Source: JAJDXW01 sp965214795 (GTDB lineage: Bacteria; Pseudomonadota; Gammaproteobacteria; HK1). From it: 64,000 nt of DNA. How positions within the stretch are numbered: the stretch's first letter is position 1; every line of letters begins with the position of its first letter. Of this stretch, positions 35,385 through 44,191 are shown piece by piece. The notes under the pieces were generated by a model, which made no database searches, was not told where the DNA came from, and saw only the letters and a program-made list of their open reading frames with translations. The DNA lies in the NCBI GenBank assembly GCA_965214795.1, contig OZ243976.1:2418001-2482000 (forward strand). Direction: 5' to 3'. The position numbers were made by a program, and so were the translations under genes.

Positions 35385-36817
35385 GGATCGCGTTCTACGC
35401 CCCGCTCAAGGCTCCCGATCATCCGGTGCCGTCGGGCGACCGCACCCTCGCGCGGCTCCTCCTTGCCGCGCTCGAGCGGGCCGGTGCGGCGAGGGGATGG
35501 GAGGTCGACGTCGCGTCCCGCTTCCGGAGCTTCGACGGAGCGGGCGACGCCGCGCGGCAGGCGCGGCTCCGCGATACCGGCGCCCGGATCGCGCGCCGGC
35601 TGGTCCGCCGCTACCGGGAAGGTCTCCCCGACCGGCGGCCCGGTCTCTGGTTTACCTATCACCTCTATCACAAGGCCCCGGACTGGCTCGGGCCGGAGAT
35701 CAGCGCGCGCCTCGGCATCCCGTACGTGGTGGCGGAGGCGTCCCATGCGGCGAAGCAGCGCGAGGGTCTCTGGAGCATCGGGCACGAAGCGGCGGCGAAG
35801 GCCATCCGGCGCGCGGACGCGATACTCGCGCTCAATCGCGGCGACGTGGCCGGGGTGCGGCAGGCCGCGGCCGATCCGGCCCGGATCACCGTGCTTCCGC
35901 CCTTTCTCGGTCCCCGTGGCGCAGCCCCGGACGGAGGTCCGATCGGCCGGGAGTCGGTGGGCCGCGGACAAGCCCCGGACTCGCTCCCGCTGGCCGCCAC
36001 GCCCGGGTGCGAAGGGGCGCATGCGGTTCCGGATCGCTCCGGCGCGCGCGCGGAGGTTGCCCGCCGCTTCGGGGTTCCCCTCGACGATCCGTGGCTGCTC
36101 TGCGTCGCGATGATGCGGGGCGGGCGCAAGCTCGCCTCTTTCGAGGTGCTCGCGGAGGCGCTCGCCCGCCCCGGTCCGGCTGCGGCGCGCTGGCATCTTC
36201 TGGTGGCGGGGGACGGCCCGGCGCGGCGCGAGGTGGAAACGGCCCTCGGCCGTCGGTTGCCGCCCGGGCGGGTCACCTTCACCGGCCGGGTCGAGGGCGG
36301 CGCGCTCGCTGCCCTCTGCGCGAGTTCGGACCTCTTCGTCTGGCCGGCGGTGGGAGAGCCGTTGGGCATGGCGATGCTCGAAGCCCAGGGGCACGGGCTG
36401 CCGGTGGTCTCCGCCCGCACTCGCGGGGTGCCGGACCTCGTGCGCGATGGAGAGACCGGGCGGCTGGTCCCCGAGGGCGACGCCGCCGCGTTCGCGGAGG
36501 CCGTGGAGAGCCTGCTCCGGGCGCCCGAGCGGCGGCGGCGGATGGGCCTTGCCGCGCGCGCCCGGGTCGCCCGCGAACACCGCTTCGAAGCGGCGTCGGA
36601 GCGGATCGGAGCACTCGTCGAGACGCTCGTCCGCCGGCGCCCGGCGGTGGCCGGAGCGGCTCCCGACCCTCCACCGGCACCGGCACCGGATTCGGAGTCG
36701 GAGCCCGGGTCGGACTTCCGGTCGGAGCAGGCGCCGGATTCGGCCTTGGCGGAAGTGGCGGCACGAGAGGCGGTTCCGGCGCGGGCGGCGTCCCCGGCGC
36801 GGGCCGAGGGAGGGTGA
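35381..36817 (+). CDS. Glycosyltransferase family 4 (second)
   Basis: A 478-residue GT4-type protein starting at a GTG overlapping the previous stop. The N terminus VRIAFYAPLKAPDHPVPSGD and FTYHLYHKAPDWLGPEISA mark the acceptor domain. The donor domain has CVAMMRGGRKLASFEVLAEAL and VWPAVGEPLGMAMLEAQGHG (E-x7-E-like). An approximately 60-residue Gly/Ala/Pro insertion occurs between the domains (about 185-225). The C-terminal about 60 residues are Pro/Ser/Glu repeats of low complexity. Co-translated with the phosphatase that follows. Confidence 0.82.
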   Translation: MRIAFYAPLKAPDHPVPSGDRTLARLLLAALERAGAARGWEVDVASRFRSFDGAGDAARQARLRDTGARIARRLVRRYREGLPDRRPGLWFTYHLYHKAPDWLGPEISARLGIPYVVAEASHAAKQREGLWSIGHEAAAKAIRRADAILALNRGDVAGVRQAAADPARITVLPPFLGPRGAAPDGGPIGRESVGRGQAPDSLPLAATPGCEGAHAVPDRSGARAEVARRFGVPLDDPWLLCVAMMRGGRKLASFEVLAEALARPGPAAARWHLLVAGDGPARREVETALGRRLPPGRVTFTGRVEGGALAALCASSDLFVWPAVGEPLGMAMLEAQGHGLPVVSARTRGVPDLVRDGETGRLVPEGDAAAFAEAVESLLRAPERRRRMGLAARARVAREHRFEAASERIGALVETLVRRRPAVAGAAPDPPPAPAPDSESEPGSDFRSEQAPDSALAEVAAREAVPARAASPARAEGG

Positions 36818-37431
36818 TCGAGCTCCTGTTCCTCCGGCATGGCCGCACCGAGTGGAACCAGGCCGGGCGCATCCAGGGGCGGCGAGACGTTCCCCTCGCT
36901 TCCGGGGCGCGGGAATCCCTCTCACGGCAGCGGCTTCCGGGCGGGTTCGGCAAGCGCTGCCGCTGGGTATCGAGCCCGCTTCTGCGCGCCCGGCAGACCG
37001 CCCTCGCCCTCGGGGCGGCCGATCTCGGGATCGAGCCGCGTCTCGTCGAGATGGACTGGGGAGAGTGGGAAGGACGGAGCCTGCCGGCGCTCCGGGAGGA
37101 GCTGGGAGAGGCGATGCGGGAGAACGAGGCGCGCGGACTCGACTTCGAGACCCCGGCCGGGGATAGCCCGCGGCGGGTGCAGGAGCGCCTCCGGCCGTGG
37201 CTCGGCGAGATGGCCGCCGCCGGTCGTCCGGTGGCGGCGGTGTCCCACAAGGGGGTCGGGCGGGCCCTGCTCGCGCTCGCCATCGGCTGGGACATGAGGG
37301 CGAAGGCGCCGGTTCGGCTCCGGTGGGAGCACGCCCACCGTTTCGAGGTCTCCCGGTTCGGGGAGCCGCGTCTCGTCGAGCCGAACCTCGAGCTGGCCCC
37401 GCGTCATGCCCGTTGCGCCCCGCCCCGGTGA
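36814..37431 (+). CDS. Histidine phosphatase family protein
   Basis: A 205-residue phosphoglycerate-mutase-like phosphatase. It has the catalytic motif FLRHGRTEWN (His and two Arg), the second arginine region VSSPLLRARQTA, the Glu-containing EMDWGEWEGRSL, and the second histidine in AVSHKGVG. The GTG start at 36814 follows GGGAGG and overlaps the upstream stop by 4 nt. In a glycan cluster it could remove phosphate from a sugar or lipid intermediate, but this family is broad. Confidence 0.85.
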   Translation: MIELLFLRHGRTEWNQAGRIQGRRDVPLASGARESLSRQRLPGGFGKRCRWVSSPLLRARQTALALGAADLGIEPRLVEMDWGEWEGRSLPALREELGEAMRENEARGLDFETPAGDSPRRVQERLRPWLGEMAAAGRPVAAVSHKGVGRALLALAIGWDMRAKAPVRLRWEHAHRFEVSRFGEPRLVEPNLELAPRHARCAPPR

Positions 37432-37807
37432 TGCCGTCGCCGCCCCTTCTTTCTTCGGGACTGGTCATCCTGCTTTGCAACCTCTGGCCGTTGCGGCGTC
37501 GCCTGGCTCGCCCTGCAAGAGCGCTGTCCGTGCCCGGATTCGGGCCGCGGATCGTCTGTAAAGATGATCCGGGGGGTTCTGGTCGGTGCCCTTTCTTCGG
37601 CCCACCCGCGCCATCGCGTCCGGAGGCGATCCGTGCCCCGGCTGGATGAATCGATCGCTACCCGGCCGCGCGGTGCTCGTGCCCGACGGCCGGGCGGAAC
37701 GTGGCGGGTGGAACGCACGTGAAGGCCGACGGCGCCGCCTTCCGTTCGCCCGACGGGGCCGTCGATCGGCTCCCGGACGTCCGATCCTGCCGGCCGACCC
37801 CGCCGGC
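37432..37807. other. Intergenic gap in glycan cluster
   Basis: About 375 nt. An open frame continuous with the deacetylase begins at 37586, but it reads as Arg/Gly-rich sequence with no family features. No repeat, RNA gene or clear promoter is seen. Confidence 0.35.
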
Positions 37808-38572
37808 GTGAGGAACGCATGGGAGGCGCTCGAACAGGAGGTCGAGCGGTGGCGGCGAGCCGGACGGGAGGTCACCCTCTGGTGGCGGGACGACGATGCG
37901 GCCGTGCCGTCGCCTCCGCTCTCGCGCCTCCTCTCCCTCCGGCCGGGCTGCCCGCTCGGCCTCGCGGTCATCCCGGCCGCGGTCGACGCATCTCTCGCGG
38001 CCGAGGTGACCGGAGCGGCGGACGTGCTCGTGCACGGATTCGCCCACGCGAACCACGCGGGCCGCGGTGCGCGGAAGTCGGAGTATCCGGCCGGACGGGT
38101 CGCGCGGGACGAGCTGCGGGAAGGGCGCGAACGGCTCGAAGCCCTCTTCGGCTATCGCGCGCTCCCGGTTTTCGTGCCGCCCTGGAACCGGATGGATGCG
38201 GATGCCGCCGGCACCTTGCCCGCCGCCGGCTACGAGGCGCTGTCGGGGTACCGGGGGCGGCCGGAGGGCCCGCTTCCGCGCCTCGACACCCACGTCGATC
38301 TCATCGACTGGCGGGGCGGGCGACGGTTCGCGGGTGTCGAAGGCGTGCTCGGCGCACTCGTCGAGGCTCTGGCCGCGCGCCGCCGCGCCGGCGACCCTGG
38401 CGGTCCCGGCGATCCTGGCGACCCGGGGGCGCCGACCGGGGTGCTTTCCCATCACCTCGTGCACGATGCCTCGGCGTGGCGATTTCTCGAAGACCTTCTC
38501 GCATGGGTCGAGGAGGCGCCGGGAATGCGGTGGGTCCGCCCCCGCGATGCGCTGCCCGATCCGGCATCCTGA
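37808..38572 (+). CDS. Polysaccharide deacetylase family protein (NodB-like)
   Basis: A 254-residue member of the carbohydrate esterase 4-like group. The metal-site Asp pair WWRDDDAAVPSPPLSRLL, the His motif VLVHGFAHANHA and FVPPWNRMD match deacetylases found next to glycosyltransferases. A Gly-Asp-Pro repeat (about residues 198-210) is a low-complexity linker. GTG 37808 is the likely start, though no ribosome site is clear and the frame is open further upstream. It is predicted to remove N-acetyl groups from a surface glycan. Confidence 0.75.
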   Translation: MRNAWEALEQEVERWRRAGREVTLWWRDDDAAVPSPPLSRLLSLRPGCPLGLAVIPAAVDASLAAEVTGAADVLVHGFAHANHAGRGARKSEYPAGRVARDELREGRERLEALFGYRALPVFVPPWNRMDADAAGTLPAAGYEALSGYRGRPEGPLPRLDTHVDLIDWRGGRRFAGVEGVLGALVEALAARRRAGDPGGPGDPGDPGAPTGVLSHHLVHDASAWRFLEDLLAWVEEAPGMRWVRPRDALPDPAS

Positions 38573-38921
38573 CAGGCGCCCGCGAGCCGGTCCTCCCGAT
38601 CCGGGCCCCGCCCGGTGCAATGGGACCGATATCCGTCCTCCGGCCGCCATCGCGCCGATCCGCGGGTGTCGGATTATTGCGCCAGGCAAAGCCTGGAGAA
38701 GAGGGAAGGAGATGCAAGGGGACGGACACGACGGAAACCTTCGGTGCGACCCGGCAGGTGAGCGTCCTGCCCGGCCAGGACCGGCCCCCGGCCGGAATTG
38801 AGTCACACCGGGTTTTCCGGAGACTGTTCAGTGTGAGTCATGCGGCCGGGGGCGTGAGCTCGCCTTCGGAAAAGTTCCGGACGGAGCCTGCATCTCTTGC
38901 GCAAGCATACCGGCTCTCCCT
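38573..38921. other. Intergenic region between convergent genes
   Basis: About 350 nt between the deacetylase (+) and the MFS gene (-) ends. It contains a near-perfect inverted repeat, TGAGTCACAC (about 38800) with GTGTGAGTCA (about 38831), that could act as a bidirectional terminator. No gene is seen. Confidence 0.4.
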
Positions 38922-40106
38922 TCAAGTCCGCGCCGTGCCGGCAACCCGGTCCCGATGAACACGCCAGGTGGCCATGGCCGCCTCGACCGCGGCCAGGACG
39001 AACAACAGGAACAGAAGCGACGGAATCCCGACTTCCACGATCATCCAGCCGGCGATCAGAGGGAACCCGAAGATGCCTATGAAATAGGTGAGCGCGAAGA
39101 GCTGCAGCGTTTGTGGCACGAGATGGTCGTCGGCGTCGTGTGCGGCCATTGCGGCAAGGATCGGATAGGAGGCGCCATAGCCGATGCCGAACAGGACGGC
39201 GACCGTGATATAGGCCGGCACGTTGCCCGCTGTGAACATGAACAGAAGTACGCTTCCGGCCATGACGTACAGCAGTGCCGATATCGTCAGATAGGGCCGG
39301 CGACCGCCTTTGAACTTGGCGAGTGCGACCCGGCAGACGACCACCGTGACCGTGTAGGCCAGGAAGAAGTTCGCGTAGTCCAGATCTCGCGCGTCGGCAA
39401 ACACGGTCTGGAAGTTGTTCATTCCGGCAAAGACGCTCGCACCGATGCAGACCATGATCACCGGGACGAGGGCACGGGTGCGCAGTACCGCACGAACACC
39501 GGCCGGATCGAGGCGGGAACTCGCTTCGGGTCCCGGGTTGATTGCGTGCGCGCGCACCGGGCCGATGAGAACGAAGAACACAAGCGCGCTCAGCGCGCAG
39601 AGCCCTGTGGTGATCAGAAAGGCATCCGCAACCGTGCCGCCCGCCTTCTCGATCTCGGAGGCCATGACCGGCGAAAGACCGAAGCCCGCCATCAGCACGA
39701 CCGAATTCAAGGCAAAGTAGCGAACCCTCTCCTCGGCCGTGACCAGTCGGGTCAGGACTACCGGCGCCAGGGCGTAAGTCAGCCCCCAGCCTGCCCCCAG
39801 GAGGAGACTCGCGAACACGGGGATCGCGCCTGCGGACTCGGCCATGCCGTAGAGAGCAAGAGCTCCCGCGATCGCGAGGCAGGCCAGGCCGAGCGTCTTC
39901 ACCCGGCCGAACCAGTCCGAGAGATGCCCGGCGTAGTAGACCGCAATCAGCGTCGACAGTGCGGCAATCATGAGCATCGCACCGACCGCCTTCTCGTTGG
40001 CCCCGAATGCCTCGAACAGACGCGGCAGCATGAACGTCAGCCCGTAGGCGCCGGCTTGCAGAAAAACCGCGAGCAGGAAAAGTGTGAATGTGAGGAAACG
40101 CGGCAT
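38922..40106 (-). CDS. MFS transporter
   Basis: A 394-residue major facilitator with about 12 hydrophobic segments. It has the loop 2-3 motif GHLSDWFGRVKTLG (the MFS motif A pattern), GAGWGLTYALAPVVL, and the second-half GIGYGASYPILAAMAAH. The start ATG 40106 is supported by CGAGGTG upstream; a GTG at 40115 is an alternative. Base composition is somewhat less GC-rich than the neighbours, hinting at transfer. The substrate cannot be predicted. Confidence 0.88.
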   Translation of the reverse strand: MPRFLTFTLFLLAVFLQAGAYGLTFMLPRLFEAFGANEKAVGAMLMIAALSTLIAVYYAGHLSDWFGRVKTLGLACLAIAGALALYGMAESAGAIPVFASLLLGAGWGLTYALAPVVLTRLVTAEERVRYFALNSVVLMAGFGLSPVMASEIEKAGGTVADAFLITTGLCALSALVFFVLIGPVRAHAINPGPEASSRLDPAGVRAVLRTRALVPVIMVCIGASVFAGMNNFQTVFADARDLDYANFFLAYTVTVVVCRVALAKFKGGRRPYLTISALLYVMAGSVLLFMFTAGNVPAYITVAVLFGIGYGASYPILAAMAAHDADDHLVPQTLQLFALTYFIGIFGFPLIAGWMIVEVGIPSLLFLLFVLAAVEAAMATWRVHRDRVAGTART

Positions 40107-40463
40107 CTCTGGCACCTCGATTCAGGTGAAGGTCCACGGGCCCGCATCCCCATATGCCATCGGCTCCGGCAATTGCCCTGGCGTCCAATGCCTTTAATTC
40201 CGGTGGACGGCTTTGCCGGGGCTATCCGGCGGGACTGAAGGCGGGATATGCATGCCTGCCTGCGGGCAGGCTCTCCATGCGGTTTCCGGGACGGTGCGCA
40301 TCATAACACGGGCCGCGTCCTGGTTCGCAGCGGGAGACCGGCTCGCTATCGCCGCGATGACCCGCGTGCCCGGCGTCTCCCCGAGCGGGTTTTACGGGCG
40401 GCGGGGGGTGGCGGGGTGGCGAGACCCCGAGCCGTCGCGGCGCCGGCAATGCGACGATGTCCT

Positions 40464-40642
40464 GCCCCGAACAATCACCGACTTCCTGCTGCGACTGCCA
40501 ATCCGCTCGCGGTAGCGGGGCGTACTCCCGCAAGCCGCTTCGACGTAGTGTCGACTACGCCTTCAGCGTCTCTCGGTCCGTGCGGCCCACTAACACGGCA
40601 TCTTGGCCCCCTCGCGACGAAAGTCGATGATTTTTTCGGGCT
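40464..40642 (+). repeat. R1 element copy B (short form)
   Basis: 179 bp. Left end GCCCCGAACAATCACCGAC, right end GTCGATGATTTTTTCGGGC, with the same internal blocks as the other copies but without the GC-rich section of the long form. There the sequence is GACGTAGTGTCGACTACGCC. The flanking region 40107-40463 holds no gene. Confidence 0.85.
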
Positions 40643-40913
40643 GAAGGCGTGCATCGGCAACCTTCATCAGCGCCGCCGTGGTGCCTTTGGGGCGCGGGGC
40701 AGTCACGCCGAGCTCGCCGAGGACGGTGTCCCTGTCGGCCGCGAGCGAGCGTCGTTCTCGTCCGACTCGATGCGGTGGCGCGCGGGCTGCCGCGACCGGA
40801 TCCGGGCTCGGACGCTCGACGGCGGCTGGCGAAGCTCGACATACCCTCGAGTGGCTCCCGCCGACGCTGCCCCCTGGAGCATTCGTCAGAGCGTCCGTGT
40901 TCCGCGGTCCGAG

Positions 40914-40964
40914 GTCCGAAACCTGCGCTGGCGCGGCCAGCGAAACTACCGTATCGTTGCTCAT
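40914..40964 (-). pseudogene. Possible IS256-type transposase N-terminal scrap
   Basis: The minus-strand frame from ATG 40964 begins MSNDTVVSLAAPAQVSD, which resembles the N terminus of IS256-family transposases. The similarity is lost after 17 residues. The rest of 40643-41074 has no gene I can support, although the same frame reaches the end of R1 copy B. Tentative. Confidence 0.25.
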
Positions 40965-41074
40965 GTGCGGTGTGCTCCTCTTGCCGAAACCGGGACGTTC
41001 GCAGCTCGATTTCAGCCTCGATTTCAACAAGGACATGCCGCACGACTCGGCCCGTCCGTACGCCACTTCAGCTC

Positions 41075-41650
41075 GTGAACGCCACGCGGTCGACGTACCG
41101 CTATCCGGTGGCGAGCCTCGTGCCGGACGGGCTCCGTGCGCTCGCGGGCCTCGCCTTCACCGGCGTTCCGCTCGCGACGCTCCCCGTCGCGTCCTGGTTT
41201 GGTATGGTGCTTGCGGCCGGGGCGGTGCTGTTCGGGGTCTTCGGCGTGTTGACCGCGCTTCGGGCGCGCACCGAGGTGCGGGTGGACGACGATGGCATCG
41301 AGACGAGTCCCGGCCGCCGGTGCCGGGTCCGCTGGAGCGGTCTTCGGACCGTGAAGCTCCGCTACTTCGCGGTTCGCCGCGAGCGGGAGCGAACGCGGGG
41401 TGCGGGCGGGCGGCGGGGATGGATGCAGCTTGTGCTGAAAGGGGACGATCGGGTGATGCGGATCGATTCACGCCTGGACGGTTTCGACGACGTCCTGCGC
41501 CGGGCCGCCTCGGCGTCGGTTGCGGCGGGCCTGCACCTCGACCCGGTCACCCGGGCGAACTTCGACGCGGCGGGGGTGCTCGTCGCCGGGAATCCGGCCG
41601 AGGAGCTCCCGGGCCCCGGCGTCCGGAACGGCCAAGACCGCGATGTCTGA
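41075..41650 (+). CDS. Small membrane protein with PH-like domain, function unknown
   Basis: A 191-residue protein with two hydrophobic segments (ALAGLAFTGVPLATLPVASW and MVLAAGAVLFGVFGVLTAL). These are followed by a basic, beta-rich domain starting EVRVDDDGIETSPGRRCRVRWSG, which resembles the bacterial PH-like domains seen in many small membrane proteins. GTG start at 41075, without a clear ribosome site. The stop overlaps the ATPase gene start by 5 nt, so it may be part of the transporter operon. Function unknown. Confidence 0.6.
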   Translation: MNATRSTYRYPVASLVPDGLRALAGLAFTGVPLATLPVASWFGMVLAAGAVLFGVFGVLTALRARTEVRVDDDGIETSPGRRCRVRWSGLRTVKLRYFAVRRERERTRGAGGRRGWMQLVLKGDDRVMRIDSRLDGFDDVLRRAASASVAAGLHLDPVTRANFDAAGVLVAGNPAEELPGPGVRNGQDRDV

Positions 41651-43784
41651 TCCCGCAACGACCGGGCCCGCGACATCCGGGTCCGGAACCCCCGAATCGC
41701 CCTCGCTCCTCTCCATCCGTGATCTCCACGTGGAGTTCCGGCTCCGCGAGCAAGGGACCGTGCAGGCGGTCAAGGGGGTGTCGTTCGACGTGCCGCCCGG
41801 CGGGACGGTGGCCCTCGTCGGCGAGTCGGGGTCCGGGAAGTCGGTCATCGCCCAGGCGGTGCTCGGGATCCTGCCGGGAAGCGCCTGCATCACCAGCGGA
41901 CGGATCCTGTTCGCCGATCCGGTGCGTCCGCCCGGCGAGCCGCCCCTGGACCTCGCGCGCGTGAACCCGGATTCGGCCGCGTACCGCGCGCTCCGGGGCG
42001 GGAGGATATCGATCATCTTCCAGGAGCCGATGACCTCGCTCTCGCCGCTGCACACGGTGGGCGACCAGATCGTGGAGGCGCTCCGCCTGCACCGCCGCGA
42101 CTGCCCCCGGGCCGAGGCGCGCGAGATGGTGCGCGAGATGCTGGCCCTCGTCCGTTTCCCCGATCCGGCGGCGGCCCTCGACACTTATCCGTTCCAGCTC
42201 TCCGGGGGGCTTCGCCAGCGGGCGATGATTGCGATGGCGCTCGTGTGCCGGCCCGCCCTGCTCGTCGCGGACGAACCGACCACCGCGCTCGACGTCATCG
42301 TGCAGGCGCGGACCCTGAAGCTCATGCGCGACCTCCAGTCGGAGCTTCACATGGCGCTTCTCCTCATCACCCACGACCTCGGGGTGGTCGCGAGCCTCGC
42401 GGACGAGGTGGCGGTGGTCTATCACGGGCGGCTGATGGAGCGCGGGGCGCTCGAGGAGCTGTTCCGCGATCCGCGCCACCCCTATCTCAAGGCGCTCATG
42501 CGGGCCGTGCCGCGCATGGGGATGGACCGGAGCGAGCGGCTGACCCCGGTGCGGAACATCGACGTCCGCGGAGAGGGGAGCCCGCTCGCGAATCGCCGCG
42601 AGGGCCCGGGAACCCGGCCGTCCGCCGGCGACGCCGGCCGCCTCCCGCTCCTCCAGCTCGAGCACGTCAGCAAGCAGTACACGCCCCGCGGCCGGTTCCG
42701 GCTCCCTCGCCACCTCGCGCGCCTGGTCCGGGGTTCGATCCGGGGTTCGATCCGGGGTTCGACTCGGGGGGCCGGCGGGCCGGCCGTCGAGCGCACCGCG
42801 AAGGCGGCCGCCGGAACGGGTTCGCCGGAGCCGGAGGGAGGGGCGGGGAACGCCGTACCCGCCGGCGGCACCCGGCCCGCGACGCCGGGCGAGCGGCGGC
42901 GCGCGGTGGACCGGGTGAGCTTCAGCATCGCCCGCGGGGAGTGCCTTGGCCTCGTCGGCGAGAGCGGGTGCGGCAAGACCACGGTAAGCAAGATGATCAT
43001 GCGCGCGGTGGACCCCGACGACGGCGCGATCGTATTCGACGACCACGGCGCCCCGGTGCGTCTCGATCGACTCCGCGACCGGGAGCTCATCCGGTTCCGG
43101 CCGCGCATCCAGCTCGTCTTCCAGGATCCGTTCAGCTCCCTCGACCCGCGCATGACGGTGTTCGACATCGTGAGCGAGCCGCTCGTCATCCACGGGATCG
43201 GCGACTACGCGGCGCGGGTCGCGAAGGTGAAGGGGCTCATGTCCCTGACCGGGCTCGATCCCCGCTGGCTCGGCCGCTATCCGCACAGCTTCTCCGGCGG
43301 GCAGCGCCAGCGCATCGGCATCGCGCGTGCGCTCGCCCTCGAGCCCGAGCTGCTCATCTGCGACGAGCCGGTGTCGGCGCTCGACGTCTCGGTGCAGGCC
43401 CAGGTCCTGAACCTGCTGAAGGACCTCCAGCGCGAGCTGGGGCTCACCTACCTCTTCATCTCGCACAACCTCGCGGTGGTGGACTACATGGCGGACCGCA
43501 TCGCGGTCATGTGCTCGGGACGGCTGGTGGAGGTCGCCCCCCGCGAGGTCCTGTTCGAACACCCGGTCCACCCGTATACGCGCGCGTTGCTGGCCGCCGT
43601 GCCGCGGGCCGAGATCGAGCACCGGCTCGACCTCGACGCCCTGATGAGCGGGGAGGCGTCCGATCCCGCCCGCTGGCCCGCTCCGTTCGCGGACGGGGCG
43701 ACGGACCCGCCCGACCTGGTGGAAGTGGGGGCCGGGCATCAGGTCCGGGCGTGGCCCGGCCCGGCCCTGGAAGGGCTCGCATGA
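41646..43784 (+). CDS. Fused double ABC ATPase (DppD-DppF / YejF-like)
   Basis: A 712-residue protein with two complete ABC ATPase domains. Domain 1: Walker A GESGSGKSV, signature LSGGLRQRAMIAMAL, Walker B LLVADEPTTALD. Domain 2: Walker A GESGCGKTT, signature FSGGQRQRIGIARAL, Walker B LLICDEPVSALD. Each is followed by the oligopeptide-transporter C-terminal motif (HPYLKALMRAVP, HPYTRALLAAVP). It powers import by the permeases and binding protein encoded downstream. The linker contains three 12-bp DNA repeats giving an RGSIRGSIRGSTRG peptide. A fused ATPase is also seen in YejABEF, so Yej-type substrates are possible. Confidence 0.92.
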   Translation, partial: SDPATTGPATSGSGTPESPSLLSIRDLHVEFRLREQGTVQAVKGVSFDVPPGGTVALVGESGSGKSVIAQAVLGILPGSACITSGRILFADPVRPPGEPPLDLARVNPDSAAYRALRGGRISIIFQEPMTSLSPLHTVGDQIVEALRLHRRDCPRAEAREMVREMLALVRFPDPAAALDTYPFQLSGGLRQRAMIAMALVCRPALLVADEPTTALDVIVQARTLKLMRDLQSELHMALLLITHDLGVVASLADEVAVVYHGRLMERGALEELFRDPRHPYLKALMRAVPRMGMDRSERLTPVRNIDVRGEGSPLANRREGPGTRPSAGDAGRLPLLQLEHVSKQYTPRGRFRLPRHLARLVRGSIRGSIRGSTRGAGGPAVERTAKAAAGTGSPEPEGGAGNAVPAGGTRPATPGERRRAVDRVSFSIARGECLGLVGESGCGKTTVSKMIMRAVDPDDGAIVFDDHGAPVRLDRLRDRELIRFRPRIQLVFQDPFSSLDPRMTVFDIVSEPLVIHGIGDYAARVAKVKGLMSLTGLDPRWLGRYPHSFSGGQRQRIGIARALALEPELLICDEPVSALDVSVQAQVLNLLKDLQRELGLTYLFISHNLAVVDYMADRIAVMCSGRLVEVAPREVLFEHPVHPYTRALLAAVPRAEIEHRLDLDALMSGEASDPARWPAPFADGATDPPDLVEVGAGHQVRAWPGPALEGLA
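42730..42765. repeat. 12-bp tandem repeat inside the ATPase linker
   Basis: GGGGTTCGATCC is repeated three times (last copy GGGGTTCGACTC). The unit is a multiple of 3, so copy-number change would only alter the linker length between the two ATPase domains. Confidence 0.85.
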
Positions 43785-43789
43785 CGCTG

Positions 43790-43967
43790 GCCCGAAAAAG
43801 TCATCGACTTCCTGCTGCGGTCGCCAATGCGCTCTCGGTAGCGGGCCGTACTCCCTCAAGCCGCTTCGACGTAGTGTCAACTACGCCTTCAGCGTCTTTC
43901 GGTCCGTGCGGCCCACTACCACGGCACCTTGGCGCCCTCGCGACGAAAGTCGATGACTTTTTCGGGC
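43790..43967 (+). repeat. R1 element copy C (short form, covarying ends)
   Basis: 178 bp, beginning 5 nt after the ATPase stop. Both ends differ from the family in the same two paired positions: left GCCCGAAAAAGTCATCGAC and right GTCGATGACTTTTTCGGGC, so the inverted repeat stays perfect. It is followed after 2 bp by copy D in direct orientation. Confidence 0.9.
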
Positions 43968-43969
43968 CG

Positions 43970-44183
43970 GCCCGAAAAAATCACCGACTTCCTGCTGCGT
44001 CCGCCCATGCGCTCGCGGTAGCGGGCCGTACTCCCGCAAGCCGCTTCGACCGCGCGCCCGCGCGAGTGCCGGCTCCGCCTTCAGCCGCGCGCCCGCGCTC
44101 TTTCGGTCCGTGCGGCCCGTTCCTCCATGAGATCGTGGGGCACCTTGGCGCCCTCGCGACGAAAGTCGGTGATTTTTTCGGGC
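43970..44183 (+). repeat. R1 element copy D (long form)
   Basis: 214 bp with perfect ends (GCCCGAAAAAATCACCGAC and complement). In tandem with copy C, it fills almost the entire ATPase to binding-protein intergenic space. Its right end lies 8 nt before the GTG start of the binding-protein gene. Confidence 0.9.
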
Positions 44184-44191
44184 TCGAAGCC

